Shown here in pieces: positions 23,471 through 32,362 of a stretch of DNA of 64,000 nt. This DNA is from Microvirga pudoricolor (GTDB lineage: Bacteria > Pseudomonadota > Alphaproteobacteria > Rhizobiales > Beijerinckiaceae), in assembly GCF_016892705.1 (NCBI RefSeq), contig NZ_JAFEMB010000009.1, positions 62,001 to 126,000 of the forward strand, read 5' to 3'. Both the position numbers and the translations under genes were made by a program. Positions within the stretch are counted from its first letter, which is position 1, and each line of letters begins with the position of its first letter. A model generated the notes under the pieces. The model was not told the DNA's origin. It saw nothing but the letters and a program-made list of their open reading frames with translations, and did no database searches.

Positions 23471-23503
23471 TAACTAAACGTAATACCGTTATAAAAGTTC
23501 AAC
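23471..23503 (-). promoter_or_regulatory. Conserved RTX upstream element, copy B
   Basis: The stretch matches the copy at 24536-24567 at roughly 26 of 32 positions and shares the core AACGTAATAYCGTT and the end AGTTSAAC. It sits 27 bases before the ATG of the gene at 22674-23444. A common promoter or regulator site is the simplest reading. Confidence 0.5.
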
Positions 23504-23702
23504 TTTTTGACCAGGTCGCAGGATTTCTAACAGTCCGGCAAAAGGCTGATGAGGGTGAAATGGATGAACCTCAAGCTTTCGTGGATGGGTCGACGCAAAT
23601 GCCGCCCGCGAATGCTTGAGGTTGTCGGCGTCGAGCTCCCGCGACCGTTCCCAGTCGCGACAACTCCAAGCCGGCGGGACGACCTGCGCGTCCTGCGCAT
23701 CC

Positions 23703-24506
23703 TCAGATCAGGATGAGATCCGAGTGCTGCAGGATGGTGCCAGCTTTCAGTTGGGCGAACTGCACGGCTGCCTTCCCGCCCGCCCCATCCGCGTCATAGG
23801 AGAGAACGCCCGACTTGGCGTCGTAGAGGATATGCGTGGCTGCTGTTTGGGCTGTCGTGCCGGCGAGGAACTCACTGGCCTTCAGGGCATTCCCGGCGCG
23901 ACCGGACAGAGCCTGAAAGACGTCGGTGTCGAGGGCGATCTTATCGCCTTGTGCGATCACTTGGTTGAAGTCGCCGATGGCGTCGATATTGCCGCCGCCG
24001 AGTTCCGTGTCGAACACGAACATGTCCGCGCCGGCACCGCCCGACAGAACATCCATCCCGGCGCCGCCGTGGATGACATCGTTGCCGAAACCACCGTTAA
24101 TCTTGTCGTTTCCGGCATTCCCATACAGGATGTCATCGCCCCAGCCTCCGTTGATCTTGTCGATGCCTCCGGCGCCAGCCACAATGTCGTCGCCGTTGCC
24201 GCCATCGAGCAGATTGCCGTCGGGACCACCATAAATCTCGTCGTTGCCGTCATCGCCGTAGAGCTGATTCATGCCCTGACCACCATCGATGGTGTCGTTG
24301 CCGGCGCCTCCGCGCAGCACGTCGTTGCCGGCATTGCCGTTGATTTGTTCCGCTAGTTCCGTGCCGGTGTAGACGTCGTCGGCTCTCGTACCGTTGAAGA
24401 CTTTTGCCGGCGGCGTCGGCTCCACGGGTTGGATGTCGTAAACGTTGCCCGCCACGAAAGTGCCGAGCTTGGCTTCGAAGAGCTTGTCGAGAAACTTGAT
24501 AGGCAC
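23703..24506 (-). CDS. RTX calcium-binding protein (tandem copy 3)
   Basis: The 267-residue protein starts MPIKFLDKLFEAKLGTF, which resembles the head of copy 2 (both have FEAKLG- or FAEPSF-type starts and then VYDI/VYDL). Eight or nine RTX nonapeptides follow (GNAGNDVLRGGAGNDTIDGG, GGAGMDVLSGGAGADMF). The shared module ends HSDLILI. Copies 2 and 3 probably arose by tandem duplication, since both heads and upstream elements match. Confidence 0.85.
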   Translation of the reverse strand: MPIKFLDKLFEAKLGTFVAGNVYDIQPVEPTPPAKVFNGTRADDVYTGTELAEQINGNAGNDVLRGGAGNDTIDGGQGMNQLYGDDGNDEIYGGPDGNLLDGGNGDDIVAGAGGIDKINGGWGDDILYGNAGNDKINGGFGNDVIHGGAGMDVLSGGAGADMFVFDTELGGGNIDAIGDFNQVIAQGDKIALDTDVFQALSGRAGNALKASEFLAGTTAQTAATHILYDAKSGVLSYDADGAGGKAAVQFAQLKAGTILQHSDLILI

Positions 24507-24535
24507 GATGCAATCCTGTCGTTTTGCTAATCAGG

Positions 24536-24567
24536 TCACTTAACGTAATATCGTTTAACAGTTGAAC
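24536..24567 (-). promoter_or_regulatory. Conserved RTX upstream element, copy A
   Basis: This element has the core AACGTAATATCGTT followed by an AGTTGAAC end, 30 bases before the RTX start at 24506. On the minus strand it can be read as a promoter with TTCAAC and TTAAGT boxes. The paired copy lies at 23471-23503, and a reduced form is at 22549-22568. Confidence 0.5.
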
Positions 24568-24749
24568 AAGACCCTCTCGACGAAGAATTTATTGTCGAGC
24601 TTCAAGCTGAGCGGCAAGATCCGTGCACCCCAAAAGATCGGGTGTCCGAAACATCGGCTCTTGTACTCTGGTCTCCTAGACTGGGGTTTGAAGGTTACTC
24701 GGGCGTGCCGCCCTGATGCGCTCGAATACCGTGAAGCTCGGCAGGTTTA

Positions 24750-25136
24750 TTAGGGCGCACTTTTCCCGGATGCGTCGAATTGCTTCAAATAGGCTACCAG
24801 GTCATCGATGCGCTTTTCGTCCTTGATCCCGGCATAGATCATCTTCGTGCCCGGCACCTTGGCTCTTGGGTTCTGGATATATTCCTTGAAGGTGGCCTCG
24901 TCCCAGGTCAGGTGGGAATTCTTGTTCGCGGCGGAATAGCTGTAGCCTTCGACGCTGCCGGCCGGGCGCCCGATCACGCCGTTGAGGACTGGCCCGATGG
25001 TGTTCTTGGCGCCTTCACCGATCTGGTGACAGGCTTTGCACTGGGTAAAAACTTTTTCGCCCGCGGCGGCATCCTGCGCCTGCGCTCCGTGGAGCCCGGC
25101 TAGGGTTAGCAATGCCGAGAGGACGAGGCGACGCAT
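24750..25136 (-). CDS. Class I c-type cytochrome
   Basis: The ATG at 25136 starts a signal peptide (MRRLVLSALLTLAGLHGAQAQ). An upstream in-frame ATG is probably not used. The 128-residue precursor has one heme motif, CKACH, and an axial methionine in PGTKMIYAGI, which is the layout of cytochrome c2/c550. It is a periplasmic electron carrier. It is divergent from glcD, with 185 bases between starts. It might take electrons from the lactate or glycolate systems on either side, but this is inferred from position only. Confidence 0.93.
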   Translation of the reverse strand: MRRLVLSALLTLAGLHGAQAQDAAAGEKVFTQCKACHQIGEGAKNTIGPVLNGVIGRPAGSVEGYSYSAANKNSHLTWDEATFKEYIQNPRAKVPGTKMIYAGIKDEKRIDDLVAYLKQFDASGKSAP

Positions 25137-25321
25137 GGAAAACACTCCTGTGCTGGGCGGACGTTCCCTAGAGATATTCCACTCTGCTCCGAAAACCATC
25201 GCATGGCGGCCGACTTTTCCGCCGCTTTTTTGCATGGAACGTTCCCTCCGGTTATGGAAATGCTCTAGAATCGTTCAAAGCCGAACAATGCGGATAAGCC
25301 AGGATCCGCCAGGGAGACACG

Positions 25322-26755
25322 ATGGGCATCGCCTTTCCGACGCCGGATGAAGCCGTTCTCGCCCGCCGGACCGAGATCCTCGACGGCCTGTCCCGCCTCG
25401 TGGCCCGGGAGGCCCTGATCGTGACCGAAGATGAGAGGCGCGCCTTCGAGACGGACGGGCTGACGGCCTATCGGCAAATGCCCCTTGCCGTGGTCCTGCC
25501 CTCCACGACGGCCGAGGTGTCGGCCATCATGCGGTTCTGCCACGAAAACGGCGTGAAGGTCGTCGCCCGGGGCGCCGGTACCTCGCTCGCGGGTGGGGCC
25601 ATCCCTCAGGCGGACGCGATCGTGCTGGGCGTCGCGAAGATGAACCGGGTCCTCGAGGTGGATTTCGCCAACCGGTATGCCCGTGTCGAGGCCGGGATCA
25701 CCAATCTGGGCATCAGCCAAGCCGTGGCTCACGAGGGCTTCTTCTACGCGCCCGACCCGTCGAGCCAGCTCGCATGCACCATCGCGGGCAATATCGCCAT
25801 GAATTCCGGCGGGGCCCATTGCCTGAAATACGGGGTGACCACCAACAACCTGCTCGGCGTCACCCTGGTGATGCTCGACGGGACCGTCGCGTCCATCGGC
25901 GGCGATCACCTCGACAGCGCCGGCTACGATCTCCTGGGTCTCGTCACAGGGTCCGAGGGCCAGCTCGGCATCGTCACCGAGGCCACCGTCCGCATTCTGC
26001 GCGCCGCCGAGGGCGCGCGTCCGGCCCTGTTCGGTTTCGCCAGGGTCGAGGACGCAGGCGCCTGCACGGCGGCGATCATCGGAGCCGGCATCATCCCGGT
26101 TGCGCTCGAGTACATGGACAAGCCCGCGATCCAGATCTGCGAGGCCTTCGCCCATGCGGGCTACCCCCTCGATGTCGAGGCGATGCTGATCGTCGAGGTC
26201 GAGGGCTCTGATGCGGAGATCGACGACATGCTCCGGCGCATCGTCGCCATCGCCGAGCCGTTCCATCCCACCACGATCAGAGTGTCGCAGTCGGAAGCCG
26301 AGAGCGCTGCCATCTGGAAAGGGCGCAAATCCGCCTTCGGGGCAACGGGCCGCGTCGCCGATTACATCTGCATGGACGGCACGATCCCAACCGGACAATT
26401 GCCGCACGTGCTCAAGCGCATCGGCGAAATCGCCTCGTCCTACGGCCTTGGCGTCGCCAACGTGTTCCACGCGGGCGACGGCAACCTCCACCCTCTGGTG
26501 ATGTTCGACACCAACAAGCCGGGCGAGATGGAGAAGGCGGAAGCCGTGGGAGAGGAGATCCTCAAGCTTTGCGTCGAGGTGGGCGGATGCCTGACTGGCG
26601 AGCACGGCGTCGGCATCGAGAAGCGGGACCTGATGACTTATCAGTTCAATGCCGTCGATCTCGCCCAGCAGATGCGGGTGCGCGGCGTGTTCGATCCTCT
26701 CTGGCTGCTCAACCCCGCCAAGGTGTTTCCCCTCGACGGGAGGCTCGTGGCGTGA
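25322..26755 (+). CDS. glcD: Glycolate oxidase, FAD-linked subunit GlcD
   Basis: The 477-residue flavoprotein has an N-terminal PCMH FAD-binding domain (VVARGAGTSLAGGAIPQADA, then AGNIAMNSGGAHCLKYG) and a C-terminal oxidase domain with GDGNLHPL and GEHGVGIEKRD. It oxidises glycolate to glyoxylate with GlcE and GlcF. Its stop overlaps the glcE start (GTGA). A role as a D-lactate dehydrogenase is less likely given the GlcE and GlcF partners. Confidence 0.95.
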   Translation: MGIAFPTPDEAVLARRTEILDGLSRLVAREALIVTEDERRAFETDGLTAYRQMPLAVVLPSTTAEVSAIMRFCHENGVKVVARGAGTSLAGGAIPQADAIVLGVAKMNRVLEVDFANRYARVEAGITNLGISQAVAHEGFFYAPDPSSQLACTIAGNIAMNSGGAHCLKYGVTTNNLLGVTLVMLDGTVASIGGDHLDSAGYDLLGLVTGSEGQLGIVTEATVRILRAAEGARPALFGFARVEDAGACTAAIIGAGIIPVALEYMDKPAIQICEAFAHAGYPLDVEAMLIVEVEGSDAEIDDMLRRIVAIAEPFHPTTIRVSQSEAESAAIWKGRKSAFGATGRVADYICMDGTIPTGQLPHVLKRIGEIASSYGLGVANVFHAGDGNLHPLVMFDTNKPGEMEKAEAVGEEILKLCVEVGGCLTGEHGVGIEKRDLMTYQFNAVDLAQQMRVRGVFDPLWLLNPAKVFPLDGRLVA

Positions 26756-27933
26756 TCCACACCCCTCGCGACGAGAATGAGGCCGCGTCCCTGATCGCGG
26801 ACGCCTTCAACGCCCGAACGAAACTGTCCGTTGCCGGCAGAGGCACAAAGTCATCCGTCGGGCGTCCGGTCGAAGCGTCCTCGGCCGTGTCGGCATCCGA
26901 ACTGACCGGCGTCACCCTGTACGAACCCTCCGAAATGGTGATCGGCGCCCGCAGCGGCACCCCGCTTTCCGAGGTTGTGCGCATGCTGGCGTCGCGGGGG
27001 CAGGAGCTGCCCTTCGAGCCCATGGATTACCGGCCGCTCCTGGGCACCCGTGGCGAGCCCACGATCGGGTCCGTGGCCGCCATGAACATTTCCGGGTCGC
27101 GCCGGATCATGGCGGGCGCGGCCCGCGACAGCCTCATCGGCGTGCGCTTCGTCAATGGACGCGGCGAGGCGGTCAAGTCGGGCGGCCGCGTGATGAAGAA
27201 CGTGACGGGGCTCGATCTCGTGAAACTGATGGCGGGGTCCTGGGGCACGCTAGGCTTCATCACGGAAGTCATCTTCAAGGTGCTACCGAAGCCGGAGCGG
27301 GCGGCGACCCTCGTACTGCGGGGCCTCGACGACCGGCGTGCCGTGGAGGCGCTGTCGGCGGCTCTCGGTTCGCCCTTCGACGTGACGGGCGCGGCTCATG
27401 TGCCTTCCGCCGACGTGCAGGGATCGCGCACGCTGATCCGCCTCGAAGGCTTCTCGGTCTCCATCGATTACCGCCTCGGCGAGATGCGCCGCCTGCTCAA
27501 GCGCTTCGGGACCGGCGACATCATCGAGGGCCGCCCGTCCGAGGGCCTCTGGCAGGCCGTGCGGGACGCGACCTTGCTCCTCGATTACGGAGACCGGGCG
27601 ATCTGGAGGATCTCGGCCGCGCCGACACGGGGCCCGGAAATCGCGGCTCAGATCGCTCAAAGCCGGGAGGCGCGCTGGTTCTACGATTGGGGCGGGGGCC
27701 TGATCTGGCTCGCCACCCCCGTGGACGGCGATGCGGGAGCCTCCGTCATCCGCGCGGCGACGGCGGCCTTCGGCGGCCATGCGACCCTTGTCCGGGCTCC
27801 GGATGGGGTGCGGGCCGAGGTGGATGTGTTCGAACCGCCATCCGTTCCGGTCATGACCGTAACCCGCGGCATCAAAGACTCCTTCGATCCGGCCGGGATC
27901 CTCAATCCGGGCCGCATGTACGCGAGCCTTTAG
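26752..27933 (+). CDS. glcE: Glycolate oxidase subunit GlcE
   Basis: GTG 26752 overlaps the glcD stop and begins VIHTPRDENEAAS, giving 393 residues. It has an FAD-binding domain (TKLSVAGRGTKSSVGRP, then LGTRGEPTIGSVAAMNISGSRR) and a C-terminal FDPAGILNPGRMY ending. GlcE is the second flavin subunit of glycolate oxidase. Unlike GlcD it lacks the GDGNLHP segment, as expected. Confidence 0.94.
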   Translation: MIHTPRDENEAASLIADAFNARTKLSVAGRGTKSSVGRPVEASSAVSASELTGVTLYEPSEMVIGARSGTPLSEVVRMLASRGQELPFEPMDYRPLLGTRGEPTIGSVAAMNISGSRRIMAGAARDSLIGVRFVNGRGEAVKSGGRVMKNVTGLDLVKLMAGSWGTLGFITEVIFKVLPKPERAATLVLRGLDDRRAVEALSAALGSPFDVTGAAHVPSADVQGSRTLIRLEGFSVSIDYRLGEMRRLLKRFGTGDIIEGRPSEGLWQAVRDATLLLDYGDRAIWRISAAPTRGPEIAAQIAQSREARWFYDWGGGLIWLATPVDGDAGASVIRAATAAFGGHATLVRAPDGVRAEVDVFEPPSVPVMTVTRGIKDSFDPAGILNPGRMYASL

Positions 27934-28548
27934 ATGACCGACGCAGCATTGACCGCGGAGAGCCGACCTGCCTCCTCCCGCATGACGACGGGTTACGCGA
28001 TCGCGGCTGTTGGCGTGATCGGATTTACGGCCTGCATCCTGCTGGCGATGGGACGGGTCCCGATCTGCACCTGCGGCACGGTCGAGTTCTGGCACGGAAC
28101 GGTCAACGACTCCGGCAACTCCCAGCATCTCACCGACTGGTACACGTTTTCGCACGTGATCCACGGATTCCTGTTCTACGGGGCGACATGGCTCGTCGGA
28201 AGGCTTCGCGGCAAACCCTTGCCGATCGGCTTGGCCCTGCTCCTGGCTCTTGGCCTCGAATGCGCGTGGGAAATCGTCGAGAACACCAACATGACGATCG
28301 AGCGCTACCGTGCCACTAACATCGCGCTGAACTATTACGGCGATAGCGTCATCAACTCCGTGTCCGACATCCTTGCCATGGCTCTCGGCTTCTGGCTGGC
28401 CCGCGTATGGCCGATCTGGCTCACGGTGACGGCCGCCATCGCCATGGAGGTGGTCGCGGGATACTGGATCCGCGATAACCTCATTCTCAACATCATCATG
28501 CTGATCCATCCGATCGAGGCCATCAACCGATGGCAGGGGATGATCTGA
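27934..28548 (+). CDS. UPF0314/DUF2585 integral membrane protein inside the glc operon
   Basis: The ATG follows the glcE stop directly, so this 204-residue protein is translated in the same operon. It has about five hydrophobic segments. Wording typical of DUF2585 includes [30 protein letters not shown] and [17 protein letters not shown], with many conserved polar residues. It is an inner-membrane protein of unknown function. The conserved DSGNSQH and WE-x3-EN residues look like a buried polar site. Its place between glcE and glcF is unusual. Confidence 0.88.
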   Translation: MTDAALTAESRPASSRMTTGYAIAAVGVIGFTACILLAMGRVPICTCGTVEFWHGTVNDSGNSQHLTDWYTFSHVIHGFLFYGATWLVGRLRGKPLPIGLALLLALGLECAWEIVENTNMTIERYRATNIALNYYGDSVINSVSDILAMALGFWLARVWPIWLTVTAAIAMEVVAGYWIRDNLILNIIMLIHPIEAINRWQGMI

Positions 28549-28557
28549 GGCGCACCC

Positions 28558-29913
28558 ATGCAAACGAACTTCGCCCCCGATCTGTTGAAGGACCCCACGA
28601 TGGCGAGTTCGGAGAAAATTCTCCGGACCTGCGTTCATTGCGGCTTCTGCACGGCGACCTGCCCAACCTATCTGCTGCTGGGCGACGAACTCGATTCCCC
28701 GCGCGGGAGAATCTATCTCATCAAGGACATGCTGGAGGGCGCCAAGCCAGCCACCCCGGAGGTGGTCAAGCACATCGACCGCTGCCTCTCCTGCCTGTCC
28801 TGCATGACGACCTGTCCATCGGGCGTGAACTACATGCATCTCGTGGACCATGCTCGCTCGTATATTGAAGCGACCTACGTGCGGCCCTGGCACGACAGGC
28901 TCTTGCGGGGGATGCTCGCTCGCATCCTGCCCTACCCGAACCGCTTCCGAGCCGCGATCCTGCTGGCCGTGCTGGCGAAGCCCTTCAAGGGAGCCATCGG
29001 CCTGATCCCGGTCCTGGGTGCGCGCCTCAAGGCCATGGTCGACCTCGCGCCCGCGCGCATTCCGCCCCGCTCGCCCTATGACGCGCCGGGCACCTTCCGG
29101 CCCGACGGCGTCCGTCGGGGCCGTGTCGCCATCCTGTCGGGCTGCGCCCAGCCGGTCCTGAAGCCGGGCTTCAACGAAGCGGCCGTGCGCCTGCTCAACC
29201 GGCATGGCGTCGAGGTGGTCCAGCCGAAGGGCGAGGTCTGCTGCGGGGCCCTCGTGCACCACATGGGCCGGGACCAGGAGAGCCATACCTTCGCCAAGCG
29301 CAACATCGACGCCTGGATCGCCGAGATGGACGGGGAGGGGCTCGACGCGATCGTGATCACCGCATCGGGCTGCGGCACGACGATCAAGGATTATGGCTTC
29401 ATGTTCCGGGACGATCCGGATTATGCGGAGAAGGCCGCCCGGGTCTCCGCCATCGCCAAGGACGTGACGGAGTACGTGACGAGCCTGAAGCTGATGGAGC
29501 CGGTGCGCGAAAGCGATCTGGTGGTGGCTTACCACTCCGCGTGTTCCATGCAGCACGGCCAGCAGATCCGGACGGAGCCCAAGGCGCTCCTGAAGCAGGC
29601 GGGCTTTACGGTAAAGGATGTTCCGGAGGGGCATATCTGCTGCGGCTCGGCGGGAACCTACAACATCCTCCAGCCGGAGATCGCCGAGCGGCTGAGGGAG
29701 CGCAAGGTCGCCAACATCGAGCGGGTGCAGCCCGACCTGATCGCCACCGGCAACATCGGCTGCATGACCCAGATCGGGCAGGGCACCGCCATTCCGATCG
29801 TGCACACCGTCGAATTGCTGGATTGGGCAACCGGAGGCCCCATCCCGTCCGCCCTCGAAAGTGCCGGTCTCGGGCATATGCACCGGGGGCCGTTGAGCAT
29901 AGCGGCGGAATGA
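28558..29913 (+). CDS. glcF: Glycolate oxidase iron-sulfur subunit GlcF
   Basis: The 451-residue protein has two 4Fe-4S motifs, CVHCGFCTATCP and CLSCLSCMTTCP, then a pair of CCG domains (VCCGALVHHMG, HICCGSAGTYNIL). It passes electrons from the flavin subunits onward. It starts nine bases after the DUF2585 gene. GlcD, GlcE and GlcF together form the complete glycolate oxidase. Confidence 0.95.
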   Translation: MQTNFAPDLLKDPTMASSEKILRTCVHCGFCTATCPTYLLLGDELDSPRGRIYLIKDMLEGAKPATPEVVKHIDRCLSCLSCMTTCPSGVNYMHLVDHARSYIEATYVRPWHDRLLRGMLARILPYPNRFRAAILLAVLAKPFKGAIGLIPVLGARLKAMVDLAPARIPPRSPYDAPGTFRPDGVRRGRVAILSGCAQPVLKPGFNEAAVRLLNRHGVEVVQPKGEVCCGALVHHMGRDQESHTFAKRNIDAWIAEMDGEGLDAIVITASGCGTTIKDYGFMFRDDPDYAEKAARVSAIAKDVTEYVTSLKLMEPVRESDLVVAYHSACSMQHGQQIRTEPKALLKQAGFTVKDVPEGHICCGSAGTYNILQPEIAERLRERKVANIERVQPDLIATGNIGCMTQIGQGTAIPIVHTVELLDWATGGPIPSALESAGLGHMHRGPLSIAAE

Positions 29914-30012
29914 GGCTGCGACACCGTCGCGCTACGAAATTCTGTTTCCTTGCGGGCGAACTCTCGGGTAAGGGTATAGCAAGTATATATCCTTGCGCTC
30001 AGAGGGCGACCT

Positions 30013-31524
30013 ATGACCTCCGGTTGGACGTCTTTCAAAAATCGGTTCGGAAAGAGGCCGGAGGACGAAATCGTGCCTTTGCCGACCGTTCAGGCGTCCC
30101 AGGCCCAGGATCACGACACTTCCACACCCGTTTCGGCAAAGCCGGAGCCACTTCTTCCGCGCCCGGACGGCGCTCTCGACTCCGTCGGCCAGAAGAATGA
30201 GCTGATCCGGGTTCGCTTCGCCAATCTGATCGACCGCCTCGACGAGATTCGCAGCCTCAAGGATGATTTCGCCCTGCTGTCCGAGCCGGTCTACGACCTC
30301 ATCCGAAGTTACCCCCAACTCCAAGCCCGTCTCATGGAAGCGGAGGCGGTCCTGCGCCAGGAGACGGACACCACCGTGGCCCTGCGCCGCGAGGTTTCCG
30401 AACTGACCTCCTCCCAGGCCCGCCTGACCGACGATTTGTCATCGGCTCTCTCCCAGCTGCGCAAAGCCGAGGCGAAGGGACGGGAGCAGGAATCCCTCCT
30501 GGAGGACTTGCGCCTCGGCCTGAAAGACAAAGAGGCCGTCATCGGTGACCTCGAAAACCAGCTCGCCATCGAGACCGAGCGCGCCCGCAACATCACCGAA
30601 GAGAACCAGGCCCTTCGCCTGGAAGCCCACGAGGCCGACCAGACCGTGGCCCGCGCCGAGCGAGAGCTGATCGAGACCCGTGAGCGCAACGGCCTCATGG
30701 ACCACGAGGTCAAGCGCCTCCAGAAGATGACCGAGGAACAGAACTACCGTCTCTCCAGCCTTACCAACCGCTACGGCGAGCTTGAGACCCTGCTCGAAGT
30801 CTCCCGCCAGCGTGCGTCCAATCTCGAGACCAAGCTCATGGGCGAGCAGGTGACGCGCCAGCGGCTCGAGACCCAGGTGGAAGCGGAGCGTTCGTCCCAC
30901 AAGACCGACCTGTCCGCCCTCGACATGAAGATCGAGGGCCTGAACTCCCGCCTCTCGGCCACCGACAAGATCCTGGCCCACACCCGGGACCAGCTGCGGG
31001 ACAAGAACGAGGCCCTGCGCGGGGTCGAGCGCGGCCTCAAGGAAACGACCATCGAGAAGAACACCCTCGACCGCCGCCTCGAAGCCTCCCAGCAGGAGGT
31101 CGAGCGCCAGACCTCCCTGGTCAACGAGCTGCAGCGCTCCCGCCTGGAGCTCCAGGAGCGCATCGAAATGCTCAACAAAGCCATGGCGGCCAAGGATTTC
31201 CAGATCGAGAGCTCCGACACCAAGGCGTCCAACCTCGCCGAGCGCATGGACCAGTTCGTCAAGCGTTCCGAGCAGGAGCGCAACACCCTGGAGGCGGCCG
31301 TCCGACGGCTGACGGAAGAGCTGCAGAACGAGAAGGCCGAACGTTCCCTCATCCAGGGCGCCCTCGAAATCGCCCGCGAGAGCCGGACCAAGATCCAGAA
31401 GAAATACGTCTCGCTCCGCAAGAAAACCCGCCTCGACACGCCGGAGGAAGACCCGACCCTGTTCGACGACGAGGAGATCGAGGTGTCCAATGTGCGGGCG
31501 ATTAAGTCGGCGGACGGGGAGTAA
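30013..31524 (+). CDS. Long coiled-coil protein, crescentin-like
   Basis: The 503-residue protein is nearly all heptad repeats between about residue 75 and 470. The head is short and basic (MTSGWTSFKNRFGKRPED) and the tail acidic (EEDPTLFDDEEIEVSN). It has no membrane segment. Such coiled coils form filaments or scaffolds. Resemblance to crescentin-type intermediate-filament-like proteins of Alphaproteobacteria is a reasonable guess, but a general scaffold or SMC-like role is not excluded. It is transcribed away from glcF after about 100 bases. Confidence 0.75.
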   Translation: MTSGWTSFKNRFGKRPEDEIVPLPTVQASQAQDHDTSTPVSAKPEPLLPRPDGALDSVGQKNELIRVRFANLIDRLDEIRSLKDDFALLSEPVYDLIRSYPQLQARLMEAEAVLRQETDTTVALRREVSELTSSQARLTDDLSSALSQLRKAEAKGREQESLLEDLRLGLKDKEAVIGDLENQLAIETERARNITEENQALRLEAHEADQTVARAERELIETRERNGLMDHEVKRLQKMTEEQNYRLSSLTNRYGELETLLEVSRQRASNLETKLMGEQVTRQRLETQVEAERSSHKTDLSALDMKIEGLNSRLSATDKILAHTRDQLRDKNEALRGVERGLKETTIEKNTLDRRLEASQQEVERQTSLVNELQRSRLELQERIEMLNKAMAAKDFQIESSDTKASNLAERMDQFVKRSEQERNTLEAAVRRLTEELQNEKAERSLIQGALEIARESRTKIQKKYVSLRKKTRLDTPEEDPTLFDDEEIEVSNVRAIKSADGE

Positions 31525-31568
31525 CTAAGTAGCGAAAAATGTTGCCTTCGGCATGGCGAACACTGTAG

Positions 31569-31595
31569 CTCCTGATTGCAGAATTTAATCAGGAG
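31569..31595 (+). promoter_or_regulatory. Hairpin that sequesters the ribosome binding site
   Basis: Nine-base arms CTCCTGATT (31569-31577) and AATCAGGAG (31587-31595) pair perfectly. The AGGAG of the right arm is the Shine-Dalgarno sequence, nine bases before ATG 31605. In this stem it would be base-paired, so translation would need the hairpin to open. It could also work as a weak terminator of the upstream gene. Confidence 0.6.
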
Positions 31596-31604
31596 TTGAG
31601 TTAA

Positions 31605-32291
31605 ATGGGTCGTGAAAACAGCGCGGATGAGAGAAACTGGCTGTTGGGCTGCTTGGGTGAAGTCGTGGTGGAGCGTATGCTCAGTAGCCTCGGCTTCAAG
31701 GTCGTTCCGTATGGCTTGGAATCGACGGCGGGGCTTCTCAAGGAGAACGTCAAACGTGGCGGCCAGCCATCGGAAGCGAAGCTCATTCGGTCTTCGCCGG
31801 ATTTTCTCGTGACAAGCAAAAGCGGAAAGGTAACGCGTCTTTTGGAAGTAAAAACGACTACAGGCAACAAGTTTTCTTTGAACACATTCCAGCGTAACAG
31901 CCTTCAAAACTGGGGCAGTCCTATGGTTGCCGTCGTCGGGTTAGGACCTAAGCACCGTGGTGTCTGGATCATCGATGATGTCGCTGCCGCGCCAGTGGCG
32001 GGAAGCAAGCTCATAGAATTCAATTTCCAAAGTCTTGAATGCTGGCGCCCGATCCATAAAGACGAATTTATGGGATGCACCATCTCGAAGATGCATGTCG
32101 ATAAGTTCATTGATGGTGCGGTCGCCATGGCAGGCGATATCATTGGTATTCGCGCCAAGCCTGCATGCAGCGAGGTCGCCGGTAAGTCGTTGGCCATCGG
32201 ATCGCTGAAGGAGTCAGGTGCGAACGCCTCTTCCACGGACTCCAGGTCCCCTTCACGCAAGGGTATTCTCAGCCGCCTGTTCGCCTCATGA
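31605..32291 (+). CDS. Candidate PD-(D/E)XK fold nuclease, unknown family
   Basis: The 228-residue protein has a nuclease-like order in its N-terminal half: Glu19 in a first helix (LGEVVVERMLSSLGF), Asp66 in SSPDFLV, then Glu81-x-Lys83 in LLEVKT, followed by strands with MVAVVGLGP and GVWIIDD. This Glu...Asp...E-x-K order is the catalytic core of PD-(D/E)XK enzymes such as restriction and repair nucleases. No partner methylase, helicase or ATPase is adjacent. The C-terminal third is low in order and Ser-rich (SPSRKGILSRLF). The gene is AT-richer than its neighbours. The fold call is my inference from motif spacing. Confidence 0.55.
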   Translation: MGRENSADERNWLLGCLGEVVVERMLSSLGFKVVPYGLESTAGLLKENVKRGGQPSEAKLIRSSPDFLVTSKSGKVTRLLEVKTTTGNKFSLNTFQRNSLQNWGSPMVAVVGLGPKHRGVWIIDDVAAAPVAGSKLIEFNFQSLECWRPIHKDEFMGCTISKMHVDKFIDGAVAMAGDIIGIRAKPACSEVAGKSLAIGSLKESGANASSTDSRSPSRKGILSRLFAS

Positions 32292-32362
32292 TCCTCTAGC
32301 ATTCCTCGCGCCCATCCCCATCTCCCAAGCGGCAGCGTCAGACTGCCGTGAGGAGGATGGTC

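Noticed and set aside
27283..29883. 866-residue minus-strand frame across glcE, DUF2585 and glcF
   Set aside because: High GC keeps the antisense frame open. The sense strand carries clear families.
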